64,000 bases of DNA, taken from assembly GCA_017591395.1 (NCBI GenBank), contig WEDG01005445.1, positions 1-64,000 of the forward strand, read 5' to 3'. The notes beneath the pieces are model-generated. The model searched no databases, was not told where the DNA came from, and saw only the letters and a list, made by a program, of their open reading frames with translations. The first letter of the stretch is position 1. Every line of letters begins with the position of its first letter. This document shows, piece after piece, positions 22,977 to 34,230 of this stretch. Made by a program: the position numbers and the translations under genes. This DNA is from Schistocephalus solidus (lineage: Eukaryota > Platyhelminthes > Cestoda > Diphyllobothriidea > Diphyllobothriidae).

Positions 22977-23841
22977 AAATGATGTACACAAAGTGCAGAG
23001 TCTATTGATCAAAATGGATGAAATCAAACTGATCGTGGACCATTTACAACCTGACTTCATAGCTCTAACTGAAACATGGTTAAATGAACAAATCGCAGAC
23101 ACCGAAGTCCGAATAGACGGTTTTCAGCTTATCCGCATGGATAGAAACGGACGTAGGGGTGGTGGAATCGCAATGTTCATACGAGAAGGCATTGACTTCA
23201 TTCCGGATGGGCCGTCGCCAAATCGTATCTCGTCTTGCGAAATACTTTGTTGTAAACTGAAAGTCCCAAAACAACCAGACCTCCATATTGCCGTGGTATA
23301 TCGATCCCCAGGACAGCGAACGGCCACGGACGAAGCACTCATCACAGAGGTAAAGCAAATCTGCCGTAGCAAACACTTATTAATACTTGGAGATTTCAAC
23401 GCTCCCGATATCGATTGGGTGTCAATGTACTGCTCGCGATCGGAAAATTCATTCGAACAGAAATTACTTCAGTTGGTAAATGACGAGTTTCTTACCCAAC
23501 ATGTTACAATGAAGACGCGGTTCCGAAATGGGCAGCAGTCAAGCTGTTTGGATCTAGTCATAAGTAGAGACGACAATTGCATCCTTGCATTAAGTTTTTA
23601 CGTGCCGCTTGGACAAAGTGATCATTGTGTTCTTGCTTGGGAGTACAGTCATTTTTATGTACCCAAATGTCGTGCAGTTAGGCAGAGAAATGCATGGAAA
23701 GGGGATTATCCCAAAATGAAAGAATTTCTGAATGGGATAGACTGGAGACCTGCACATGTACCTGACCCAAATGCTGCCTGGTTTTTCATTAATAAATTGA
23801 TTCAGCAGTTGGTAGAGAAATTCTGCCGACTTAAAAGGTGA
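22977..23841 (+). pseudogene. Family D ORF2 endonuclease domain (largely intact)
   Basis: The open frame from 22,993 gives MDEIKLIVDHLQPDFIALTE and TWLNEQIADTEV, then RMDRNGRRGGGIAMFIREGI, VVYRSPGQR, ILGDFNAPDIDW, LDLVISRDDNC and LGQSDHCVLAWEY. The catalytic residues are present. Only the extreme N-terminus (TKCRV, one base short of TNVQS) and the link to the RT are frameshifted. Confidence 0.82.
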
Positions 23842-25798
23842 TCGTGCGTCTCACAACCCGAGTGGGTGACATCGGAAATAAAAAGGAATCTCAAGAAGAA
23901 AAGAAGAATTTGGTGAACATATGCCAGATATCAACAACTCGAACATTTTTCCGCTTCAAAGAAACAGTGAAATTGGTGTCGGAATCTTCTGAGAAAAGAA
24001 GATCAGCCTTTGAGTCAGAAATAGTCAAAGACATACCAAGAAATTCGAAAAGGTTTTATGCTTACGTTAATAAGGCAAAACGAAATCGCGACTGCATTCC
24101 TTGTCTTAAAGACAATCAGGGAAACAGGTTCATTGATAACTCTGATAAGACCAGCCTCTTATCCGATTTCTTTATGTCCGTGTATACCGAGGAGCCACCT
24201 TTTGACGAGGACGAATACTACAGTACTGCCACATCTACAAACAAAATAAGCATGGTGTCGTTCCCAATGGACACAGTAAGAAAACTCTGAAACAGCTACA
24301 GCCCACTAAATCACCTGGCCCAGATGGTATATCCGCAAAAGTTCTCAATGAACTCACAGACCAGTTGGCCTCTCCGCTCTCCAAGATATTTGAAAGTTCG
24401 ATGGAGGTGGGGCTCTGCCTACCGAGTGGAAGACAGCCAACATAACCCCCATCTATAAAGGAGGAGAGAGGACATCACCAAACAGTTTCCGACCAGTCAG
24501 CCTCACAAGTATCTGTTGCAAAATGATGGAGAAGATTATTAAAACGGAACTGATGAGGCATCTTGAAGAGAATAACTTGCTAAGTTCATATCAACATGGA
24601 TTTCGAAGTGGTCGATCCTGCCTCACAAACCTGCTCACATCCATGGAAAGTTGGACAAAATCATTAGAAATGGGTTTTTCAGTCGATGTGGTCTACATTG
24701 ACTTTAGCAAAGCCTTTGACAGGGTTCCACACTAACGTCTGATCTTTAAGCTCCGTCAAATGGGTGTGACTGGCAACCTACTCAAATGGTTGGCCGACTT
24801 TCTCACAGACAGGTGCCAGCGTGTTTGTATCGGAGACGCAAAGTCTCACTGGGAAACCATTCACAGTGGAGTTCCGCAGGGCGTGGTTCTGGGTCCCATT
24901 TTGTTTCTGATATACGTAAACGACTGCCTGGATTGTCTGGCATGCGAGAAGGTAATGTTCGCTGACGATTTTAAGTAATGGAACACGATTTAAAAACCGG
25001 AGGATGCGCGGAAATTACAACAAAAACTTAGATCGCTTGCAAACATGGTGTTATGAGTGGCTGCTGAACCTTAATCTTAACAAATGCCAAATAATCCGAC
25101 TGCGGTCTAGTTCCAGAAGGATGATTAGGTTTGAATACCAGTACTTCATCAGTGGTCACGAAATCCAGGGCGTAAATATTCTAAAGGACTTGGGTATATG
25201 GATAACACCAGCTTTCAAACCATCGTCGCACTGTGCGAATATCGCAAAGAAAGCTATGTGTATCTTAGGCGCAATCAGGAGGTCCTTCGTTAATTTTGAC
25301 GGGGAGCTTTTTGGGCGCGCGTTTGGAACATTAATCCAGCCAGTGTTGGAATATTGCGTTCAGGCGAGGCGCCCTTGGACGAAACATGACTACGCTCTGC
25401 TGGAGAAAGTTCAACGGAGGGCAACGAAACTAGTCAGAGGATTGGAATGACTACCCTATGAGGGCCGCCTAGCAAGACTTAAACTTTTTCCTCTCTCTTA
25501 TAGGCAATACAGAGGGGATAGGATCTTAGTCTTCAAACTGGTCAGAGGAATTGATTGTGCTCTTCAGATGGCCAACTTTTATGAATTGGCAAACATGACA
25601 AGTCTCCGAGGTCACCAATACCAACTGAAAAGAAATCTCGCCAAACTTGAAGTGCGGGCCAACTTCTTTTCCCAACGGTTGATTGACGAATGGAACAAAC
25701 TGCCAGCCTCAGTTGTTCAGGCTGAAAGCGTTGAAATCTTTAAAAGAAGACTTGATGCATTTTTACTTGATGAAAAAATATTAAGTCGACAGCAATGA
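23838..25798 (+). pseudogene. Family D ORF2 reverse transcriptase, broken
   Basis: Blocks in order: KRFYAYVNKAKRNRDCIPCL, SPGPDGISAKVLNELTDQL, SFRPVSLTSICCKMMEKII, YQHGFRSGRSCLTNLL, VVYIDFSKAFDRVPH (then a stop), SGVPQGVVLGPILFLIYVND, FADDFK followed by a stop (FADD at 24,958-24,969), LNLNKCQIIRLRSSS, and the C-terminal ATKLVRGLE and WNKLPASVVQAESVEIFKRR. Several stops and shifts. Confidence 0.85.
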
Positions 25799-25925
25799 TC
25801 GATATAATAAAACAACTATCACCATGTAACATTTGCTTGTTTTGCTAGCGTCTATCTGTAAATAGGGTTTTCAAAGGCTCTGTCTATCTCCCTTATATTT
25901 ACTGAATTATAGTGAATTGTTAACC

Positions 25926-26330
25926 AGACAGAGTGACTTGTCATTTTTTGCACCTTCACTGGAAAAAAGCCTTCGGTCAGATCGAGTGAAACCTTCTTAA
26001 CCGATTGCCAGTCATCCTCTGGTTTCCATTCGAGCAAACAGTCCCATCACACGGACATCATTTCTTGCTTCATCGCGTTAAAATCGGCCTTCCATATATT
26101 TCGCTTGCCTTCGGTTCTCTTCTGACACTGAGAATAAAGTGAGAAATCCCTCATCAGCATACTATGGTCACTCTTACTGAAGGTTGCAATAGAATTCAGT
26201 TCACCTATGTTAAAGAAGTCCTTCGTAAATACTAGGTCAAGGCAACTTGCTCTCTTCTTCTCTCTTTATCTCGTTGGTATGTTAACTTTCTGTGCCAGAG
26301 GTTGGTCAAAAGTGAGATCCATTAGCTTGT
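25926..26330 (-). mobile_element. Endonuclease fragment of a Jockey-like element
   Basis: Minus strand reads CLDLVFTKDFFNIGEL, KSDHSMLMRDFSLYSQCQ, GKRNIWKADFNAMKQE and WKPEDDWQSVKKVSLDLTE. These are the last EEP motifs (SDH) and linker of a family B/C-like element; it directly abuts the family D 3' end. Confidence 0.6.
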
Positions 26331-28000
26331 GGGCGAAGGAATTTGGCGCACTATCAAATGCGCCATCCAATCCTTCGAGAGAAGCCATTGGAAATAACAT
26401 AGCTGAAACCAGTTTGACGGCTAGTTGTTTCACCGATTTCTTATCCAGAAATTTTATTGAATATTAAAGCTCCCAACTTCCAACAATTTAGGTCTGTACC
26501 GATTCCATCCTCAAACCAAAACAATTACATTCTGTGACGTAACCGTAGCCATTTGACGTTTTCATCAATATAAGTCCTGTGCCAGGTAGCGTCCCAGTCA
26601 GACGGATGCCATCGATATTTTCCATCTGCTCTATGCAAAATATTTAATCTAGCCTTCGAAAGTGAATTGTTTCTCAGAGTGTGGAAGAAATGGTACATTA
26701 TGCCTATCCTCAAACACGGCCAATCTACGTGGTTTGACCATTTTTGGCTAATAAAAACACTTTTCGTAGTTGAGAATATATTGCAGACCTTGATCAATGG
26801 TAAGATGCTGTACCATTTAACTAAGAATAGCCTACTGAGTCCGGATTAGCATCAGTTCCTCGAAACAAGGTCTTATGACACCTCTCAGCTCCTCATGTTT
26901 ACTCATTGTATACAATCTAAAGACAATGGTTTTACACTTCACATATTCTTGTTTGACTTCACTAAGGCTTTTGATCCTGTTGAACATGCTCTCGTTCTCT
27001 TGAAACTTTCCTCTTAAGGTATATTTGGTAAAATTGTAGAATTAACATGCTTTTACCTGGGCTCTCACACAACACTATTATTTTACTTCTTTGTCAAGGA
27101 TTTATCGCCTTTATTTCAGAATGACAGGCCCTTTATGTTTGCCGAGGATTTGAGAGTTGCCCATGGATACAAACCAGCAGATCACCGCATCATTCTTGAA
27201 CTCTTAAAAAACGACCTTGAGACCGTTGTCCAGTGGTGCTGCTCATGGCATCTTTCCAGTACTTGGCATAAGTGTTCCGTTATGGTTGTAAGTGACGACT
27301 ATTAGCCTCAAGTAAGGATAAACGGTCACAACCTAAACATGGGCATATCACATTCCAAAGGTCTTAATCTTTCAGAGCATTGCGCCCTGATTGTCTCCAA
27401 AGTACGCAGAACTACCGGGATCATCCCCCGAAAATATAAAAATTTAGATATTAGAGTCATCCTTTATAAATAGACGTAAGACTGGCATGAAATACTGTTC
27501 AGTTTTATTTATTCTTCTGCATGGTAGTAAAGGGAAGAAATTGAATTAGTAAAGCATTTTAACCAAGCGTTTTTTATCCTAGGGACACCGCAAATGACAT
27601 AAAAAACGTTGTGGGTTTGCACATGTTGATCCTTTGTGGTTTCACCGATAATAGAAGAAAAATATTTGCCATTTAAGCTTTTAAACAGTCGTATATTTAA
27701 CCATCTTACTAATATGAACCAGTTTGATCACGTTTGGTGCAAAAGTCATCGCAATGTATTTTCATTTCTTTCTCTGGCATGCACAGTTAAGTATCATCAT
27801 TTTTTTGGTAAATGCCCTTGCATCGTAGAATAAGCTACTAGGTAATATTAAAATATTCTTGAATTATTCTTTGTTTAAGAGAACAATCATAAGATTCCCC
27901 CATTGAGAACAGCTTTCACGAATTTTGGGTGCCGACGCCGTTGAATCTGTCTTGCGGCTGGGCAGAGTGCGTGGCCTCTGAGTCCGGTCCCAGGCCATAT
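26331..28000 (+). mobile_element. Family B retrotransposon, decayed RT to 3' end
   Basis: Plus strand reads SCFTDFLSRNFIEY, then LRVWKKWYIMPILKHGQSTWF, ILQTLINGKMLYHLTKNSLL, LFDFTKAFDPVEHALVLLKLS, FAEDLRVAHGYKPAD (catalytic FADD changed to FAED) and CTVKYHHFFG. It parallels the minus-strand copy at 36,060-38,690. Confidence 0.7.
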
Positions 28001-28489
28001 ATCGGTGGCATTGGCTTTCTCTCTACAGTCCGCAATCAGTTAGGTCTTCAACAGACAGCGAGTTACTGTTCGCGGACGAAGCCTTGAATGACAAATATCT
28101 GGTTCTTTGAAAAAGAAAGAAGACTGAACCACAATGCTCTTGTGCTAACCCTTTCCTGTTTAGAATAGCTATCATCACCCGGGTTGCAGTTTTTCTACTA
28201 AATTAGTTTAATTTAGGAAAATATCGAGCAAATATATTTGCTGATGAGCTTTTTCATTGTAAGCCTAAGCTTCACCGTTTATTTCCTTTGAAACTGTCTG
28301 TAAACTGGCATGAAATACAATTATTTATTATTTTGAAAGACTATTTGATGAGCGTTTGCGCTGCTTTCGATAACTTCTATTCCGGCAAGTACAGTTATAG
28401 GAAAACGTTGGAACGTAGTAGAAATTTAAAACATGAAATCGATAATGTTCATCCGTTTGTGTGTCTCTGTGTGCTATGTGAGAGGTGTG
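28001..28489. other. Unassigned AT-rich stretch
   Basis: Follows the family B relic; no gene or repeat recognised, apart from a short string (CCTGAGTCCGG-like at about 27,978) echoing the family B 3' UTR. Confidence 0.3.
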
Positions 28490-29040
28490 CATAGTCGATG
28501 GATGATAAGAAACAGTGCGTAAGGTGGTAGTGAGCGTTTGGTAGAGCCTTTCTAAGAGAAGGGGAAGACAGCGACGGCATCGGGAAATGCATGCTGTTAA
28601 GCTACCATTGGCCAAGCTAAGCATGGAGCTTGTACGAGGTTCTTTTGTGCGCACAATACCGGTTTCTTTAACCTTTTGGCAGTCGCCTCCACTGCTGCTA
28701 GTAGACATTGACCCAGTGGCATGGGGTAGTTTGGTGGGACCTTATAAATTACACAGAAAGCTTTGCTGGTGTCTGCACTATGCTCCTAAGCAACGATATG
28801 TGCAAGGATGGCGTTCTTTTTGCTCTTGACGTCCCCTTTTCTCGGCCATACTGGGAGGCACTTTCTTATTCTTTTGGATAGCCACCGCCTCGTACGACCA
28901 ATATAACCTGCTCCACAGGAGCAAGTAAATGAGTAACTGCAAATGGAGGTGGCCTGAGCCGACAACCTATGCTTACCCTCGCATCGTTAAAGAGGGACGT
29001 TTGTGGAACGACTTGGTTTAGGCGTCATTTCAGGAGTTCA
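28490..29040 (-). mobile_element. Penelope-like element, GIY-YIG end (minus copy)
   Basis: Minus strand reads SYSFTCSCGAGYIGRTRRWL, SKRIRKCLPVWPRKG, NAILAHIVA, EHSADTSKAFCVIYKVPPNY and LLAAVEATAKRLKKPVLCAQ. The CxCGAxYIGRTxR...RI core with a following H-S-x-D-x-S-K-A-F is the GIY-YIG nuclease that follows the RT in Penelope-like elements. One in-frame stop and frameshifts further upstream. It pairs with the inverted copy at 30,065-30,506. Confidence 0.75.
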
Positions 29041-30064
29041 CTAGCCCCATCCCGTTGAAAAGGCACTTTGAGGAATAGAGTTTACTTTTCAACTGTAAGC
29101 TTGGCAGAGTTCACTGGTCTTGTGACAATATTTTCATCATCTTTTCCCAGTAGCTTTCCCCATGACTCGGAGAAAGGACCGTCGGGAATTAAAGTGACCA
29201 TCATGAAACTATATTTTCGCTACCTCGAGTCTCCCATGAAGCATAATGCCTCCTTAAATCACCAGTCCTTCAAACGATAAAGTCATTCGGACATACACAT
29301 TCAGTGGTACACAGTCTTACATGATACCGTTTCTTTGGATACTAACCATCATCAGATATTCAATTTTGGATCCTAAGATGCTGGGGCCTCAAGTTAATTG
29401 ACGCATTTTCGTGAGATTTTGTTTCATACGCCTAAGTGATCAAGAACGAACCATCTCGACGTTTCATTATTTCATTCTGAAATGCTACTGCAGTATTACC
29501 CTACTCTACGACCCAACCTTATTTTCCTTAGCAGTTTTTTCTCCAACCTTCTATTCAAAAATGAAGGCCTATTGAACTCTGCCACCATTTTTATGGTAGG
29601 AGTTTTTTTCACTGTTCACTATTAATCTCAAAATATCGCGAACTGTTGACCTAGCTAGACAAGTTCTGTCTACATTATTAAGTATTTGTACATTTTATTC
29701 ACCCACATTGTCATAACTTTATTTCGTTAGTAATTTTTGTTTAGACAGTGCCTTGCGGGTGCTATCCAAATATAAATTCTAAAATTCTAAATGTAATAAA
29801 CCAGTCAGGGAAGCCGTTCTCTCGAAGAAGGTTCTGGATATTATCGAGGTCGTCCTCTATACTATCTGCCAAGCAAACTTTTTAAGCCATTTACGTTAAG
29901 CAATGGAATAGAGTGCGTTTCCGTTGGAGAGGTATGAAACTGCCAAAGTAAGTAAATTGCCAAGACCAGGTTTTTTTTCGACAAGCACTCCTCAGGACGC
30001 TCCCGTCAGGTCTTCGGCTTAGAAGGACGGCTAAAATGGAAGTTAACATGCTATTTCCATCTCT
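29041..30064. other. Unassigned, with possible retroposon 3' end pieces
   Basis: A short block at about 29,595-29,625 (GGTAGGAGTTTTTTTCACTG) resembles the family B 3' UTR, and ATATAAATTCTAAAATTC at about 29,768 looks like a degenerate tail. No gene recognised; an open frame at 29,068-29,280 has no recognisable motif. Confidence 0.35.
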
Positions 30065-30506
30065 TTATACATTTTTGTATTAACTTGCTCCTCTGGAGCA
30101 GGTTAAATTGGTCGCACTAGTCGGAGCCTATCCAAAAGAATAAGAGAACACCTCCCAGCATAATTGAGAAAATGGGAAGTAAAGAGCGAAAAATAACCAT
30201 CCTTGTACATATTGTTGTCGCCGAGCATAGTGTGGACCCCAGCGAAGCTTTCTGTGTAATTTATTAGGACCCACCAAACTACCCCATGCCACTGGGTCAA
30301 TGTCTATTAGCAGCAGCGGAAGCGACTGCTATAAGGCTGAAGAAGCCGTTCTTGGGCACACAAAAGAACCTCGTACAAGCTCCATGCTTAGCTTGGTTAA
30401 CGGTCGCTTAAAAGCATGCATTTCCTCACGCCATCGCTATCTCCCCCTTCCCCTAGAACGGCTCTACCAAACGCTCACTGCCACCTTACGCACTGTTTCT
30501 TATTAA
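30065..30506 (+). mobile_element. Penelope-like element, GIY-YIG end (plus copy)
   Basis: Inverted counterpart of 28,490-28,925: CTCCTCTGGAGCAGGTTAAATTGG encodes the CSSGAG.IGR region with the Tyr codon changed, then H-S-V-D-P-S-E-A-F and CVIY, and AAEATAIRLKKPFLGTQKN-type sequence. The catalytic YIG is damaged, so this copy is more decayed than the minus one. Confidence 0.68.
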
Positions 30507-31350
30507 ATAGGTTTATTTAAAATATTTGTTGATTTTGTACTGCTTGGGTACCGTCGAATCCTTAGAACACAAGAAAAAACCTAAAACAAATTCATATATT
30601 CATAAATTAATTGAGCTTTGTTTTGTTTGTTTTCTTTGCATTCACTTTTTCTTCCCCTCCTTTTAAACTAGCATTGCCAACTCTTGACAACCTTGATACT
30701 TTCCTTCGAATTTGCAACCCTGACGATAGTCTCCAGGATCTGTTGATGATCGAGGTGGGTTCTGATGGTTTCGCCTCTTTGGTGATGGACTATACAGTCA
30801 GCAAGGTCACATCTCGATGATGATCTCGTGACCTCTACTGCCACCTCTTCGTTTCGACCATGTTGTCTACGATGAGTTCGTCCTCTCTCACCTCCACTGG
30901 TGTTTATAAACAGTAGCTCTGACTGCTATATTACCTCTCACCCGACAAGGAGCGTCCCGAACCCTCATACGCAGTCAGCAACATCACAATACTATCCCAT
31001 TGCATTTTAGCTATTAATTTTTTTAGTGAAGCAGTTTATTTTCTCTTATTTTTTTTAAATTGGCGGCTCGCCGAACTCCGCCTCCGATTTAACCCTAGGA
31101 GTTTTTTTACTGCTTCTTTTTCGAGTTCACCGTATATGCCAACGATTGTTGACTTTTGTTTTAAAAATGGCAAATCTTTTTGAATCGGATATGTTTACCA
31201 TACTACTCATTTCTGCTGTTCATATGGATGCTCACATAGTGCAGAAATTATCCAGTTTGTATTTATTTAAACCATGGTACTAAGTTTGTAATAATGGGGC
31301 CCTCTGGACCTTAAAATATACAATTTATTATTATTATTATTATTATTAAA
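30507..31350 (+). other. Unassigned, ending in a retroposon 3' terminus and TTA microsatellite
   Basis: No gene recognised. TTGTAATAATGGGGCCCTCT at about 31,288 is the 3' terminus also found inverted at 7,581-7,640, here followed by about eight TTA units (31,325-31,348). Confidence 0.4.
31325..31348 (+). repeat. TTA microsatellite
   Basis: About eight TTA units, at the 3' end of a retroposon remnant. Confidence 0.9.
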
Positions 31351-32419
31351 TAGCAGTGTTTGAAATGACAAGTTTGTTTTAAGTAAAAAAACCTGTTATT
31401 CAAAGTTAAGATATAGCAAAATTTGAAAATAGTACAGCTATGCAAAATGGGGAGGAATGTATCAGGGTAAGAATGGTTAGGGTTAAGACTAGTATGTTAT
31501 TGACGTTCGAGAGTATTAATTCGACGGAGGTAGAAACATCTGCGATCGATTCGAAGGGATAGGCGCTTCCAATCAGATGTGAGCTCAGTCGATTCCGGTG
31601 TGGAGTCTGCCGACTAATAAGACTTAGTTGGACTGATTACTAAAATGGTGAAAATGGATTAGGAGCAAGAAGAGTTCAACGGTAGGAAACTTTCAATGCC
31701 ATCCTATAGTCTTCATATTTGTTTTTTATATTATAGTGTTGATTATGTTTGATCTAGCTTTATGAAACAGCTAGTACTTTTCGTTTCATAAAGCTCTATC
31801 AAAACCTAGGGGTGCGGCTCGTTGCCAATTCGAATTACGTAGAGTTCATATGATGTTAAAAACGGAAAAAAATATACTACTAACAGGCAGAGAGAAAAGA
31901 GAAATAAGTTTTGCGAATTAACTTTAAAGCAAATTTTTTAACAATCATACAATTATATATAAAAATAAAGACGCTATCCAAAAACATTTGAATATGTACA
32001 ATTATCATAAATTGTTGGATTAGTTTTAACAGTAGTAAAAAAGCTTTTTTAGATAATGGATATGTATATAATTAAAGTGAGAGCATTGCGCATAACCAGA
32101 GGACAGGTATTTGTGAGTCTTGTAGGTCACAACCGACCAGCTATAACATGCCCATAACCAGGTGTACCACAAAACCAGATGATTAAATTCTTCATCTCTG
32201 TGTGCATTGCAGGTCATCGTAGGAGGTTCATAAATGGCCTGAGTGAAATGGCTATCGTCGTCATGGGAAGCGCACGCAAAGTGCGTTTGGATTTGCAGCT
32301 TCGTTCGGCAGACTCTGAATTAACGTAGCTATGACCGATAGTAATCAGCGCGTCGTAAAACGCGTGCTCCCGAAGTTATCAGAGCCCTTTTGGCCCGAAT
32401 TCTATGTTAAAGAACTCAG
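31351..32419. other. AT-rich unassigned stretch
   Basis: I see no gene or repeat that I can name. A Gly/Thr-poor minus frame at 32,026-32,217 shows no motif. Confidence 0.35.
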
Positions 32420-32715
32420 TTGAAAAATGTCCCATCTTATTCAAAAATAGATGTGAGGTATTATTTGACGGATAATGTTTGATTTTCATTTTAAATTCTA
32501 GTAGGGTTTAAATATTTCTAATCGAACTTGGCAGGGCATTCCATATTGTCGCGTATCTTATAGAATAGAAGTTGGAGCATTGGACCTTTTTGAATTTAGG
32601 AATTTTTATAATATTTGCATTATTTCTAGTGTCTCGGGGGCCAGTTTGATTGGTTAGTATATTCATTCTGAGAATATTTTGGTCATAAGGAAGATGGAAC
32701 TTACGGGGATCGCAC
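32420..32715 (-). mobile_element. Family C-like RT C-terminal fragment
   Basis: Minus strand reads YDQNILRMNILTNQTGPRDT, KKVQCSNFYSIRYATIWNAL and PSSIRNI, the usual C-terminal FFSxRxxxxWNxLP block of Jockey-like RTs. Cut off by element A2 at about 32,715. Confidence 0.65.
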
Positions 32716-33509
32716 AAACAAGTGTTTTTTCAGCCGGATTACGAGCCGAGGGAACGGCTGAAAATGAGGGAACTTCGGAAAGAATTGATGGAGAGAATTG
32801 GCAGAGGAGAGAAACGGCTGAAAATCAAAGATGGTCAAATAGTCCACATAAATGGGTCATTCCTGTGGCTAAAACCTGTAACAATGAAGGCTGGGTCTCC
32901 CCGACGAATCGATCATTGAAAGTCATCTCCGCAAATGTACAAAGCCTGTTCAACAAGCTGGACGACCTAAGAAACGTTGTTGACGAAATAAAACCAGACG
33001 TTATGGCTTTCACTGAAACGTGGCTTACTGCAAAAATAACTGATTCCGAAATATCCCTCAGAGGATATCAGCACTTCAGGAGAGATAGACCAAGTCGAGG
33101 AGGAGGAGTCATAGTTTATGTCACTCGCAAGCTGACCGCAATGGCTGACATACATATTCCATTACGCGATGTGGAAGTCTTAAGCATTACTATATCTGCT
33201 AAGTATTCTAGACCACTGACGATATCGGTTGTGTACCGTTCGCCTTATCAGACTTCTGATCAGGATCTCATTCTCATAACGGAACTCTACAAAGCCAGCG
33301 AGAAGAAAGCTGTCCTCATTGTTGGGGATTTTAACGCTCCTGACATTGACTGGAAAACATGGACTGCGCCGGGAATGCCAGATAACTTCAACCACAAACT
33401 ACTACAATGGGCAACAGACAAACTTCTCTCTCAGTACGTCACCTTTGGAACACGGACGAGAGAAGGACAACAATCAAACTGTCTTGACCTGATTTTTTAC
33501 CCGAGATGA
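32716..33509 (+). CDS. A2 ORF2 endonuclease domain, first part
   Basis: EEP motifs: KVISANVQSLFNKLDDLRN, AFTETWLTAKI, FRRDRPSRGGGVIVYV, VVYRSPYQ, IVGDFNAPDIDW and SNCLDLIF, all catalytic positions present. The frame ends at 33,509 (FYPR then stop) and resumes at +1 as DEENVLDL, so one base differs from an intact gene. The part upstream of about 32,900 overlaps the ORF1 block in another frame. Confidence 0.8.
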
Positions 33510-34230
33510 GGAAAATGTGCTAGACCTACAGGATCGACCGCCATTAGGTTCAAGTGATCACATTACGCTGTGCTTCGAGTACTCACTGTTTTCCAAACCA
33601 AATTTACCCGATACTTGGGTAAGAAACATTTGGAAGGGGGACTACTCACTTATGAGAAGACAACTGTCAGAGATATCATGGGAAACAGAACTACATGGTG
33701 AAACCAATAAAGATTGGACGACATTGAGTTCGTTATTGAAAAGGATTGTTTACCTCAACTGTCCTCTCAGGAAAAAGACAACCACAAACCGCCCAAAGTG
33801 GATAAACTCAAACTTGCAGGCCTCTTTCAAAAAAAGAAATCGCTTCTGGAGGCGTTACAGACAAACCGGCTCCGATGCTCACTTACGGGAATATAAGCAA
33901 CAACGCAACGTTTGTAAATGTGAGGCTACTAAGCTGCGGAGGAAGTTTGAACTAAACATACTGCAAAAATCGTTGGAACACCCCAAAATGCTATATGGCT
34001 ACATACGGAGTACAAAGAGAATTCAGGAAATGATACCTGCCCTTAGGTCTGCAGACGGAAAACTGGAGACCGATGACCAGGTTAAAGCATCCCTTCTTTC
34101 CAAATTCTTCCAGACCGTCTTCACTAGAGAGCCTAATAATTTTGCTGCTATTCAAACAGTTTGTCAACCAATGTGTACCCCCCTTTCCCTTACTCCTCCA
34201 TCTCCTCCTCATCCACAACAGAGGACCTAG
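33510..34230 (+). CDS. A2 ORF2 endonuclease end and linker
   Basis: Begins DLQDRPPLGSSDHITL (the EEP Asp-His), then WVRNIWKGDYSLMRRQLSEI, RPKWINSNLQASFKKRNRF and YGYIRSTKRIQEMIPALRS. It leaves frame near 34,200 in a Pro/Ser-rich stretch and the RT continues in the next frame. Confidence 0.78.

Larger units (their letters stand above)
22395..25925 (+). mobile_element. Family D retrotransposon, 5'-truncated (copy 3)
   Basis: Runs from within ORF1 (GETLKERVNQD) to the 3' terminus GGTTTTCAAAGGCTCTGTC, then TATATTTACTGAATTATAG. It repeats about 150 bp also present at the end of copy 2, on the other side of the family A insertion. The overlap differs at roughly ten sites, so the two are more likely independent copies than one split copy. 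Confidence 0.85.

Noticed and set aside
28587..28829. Plus-strand 80-codon frame as a gene
   Set aside because: It is the antisense of the Penelope-like GIY-YIG region, whose minus-strand reading has the conserved motif.
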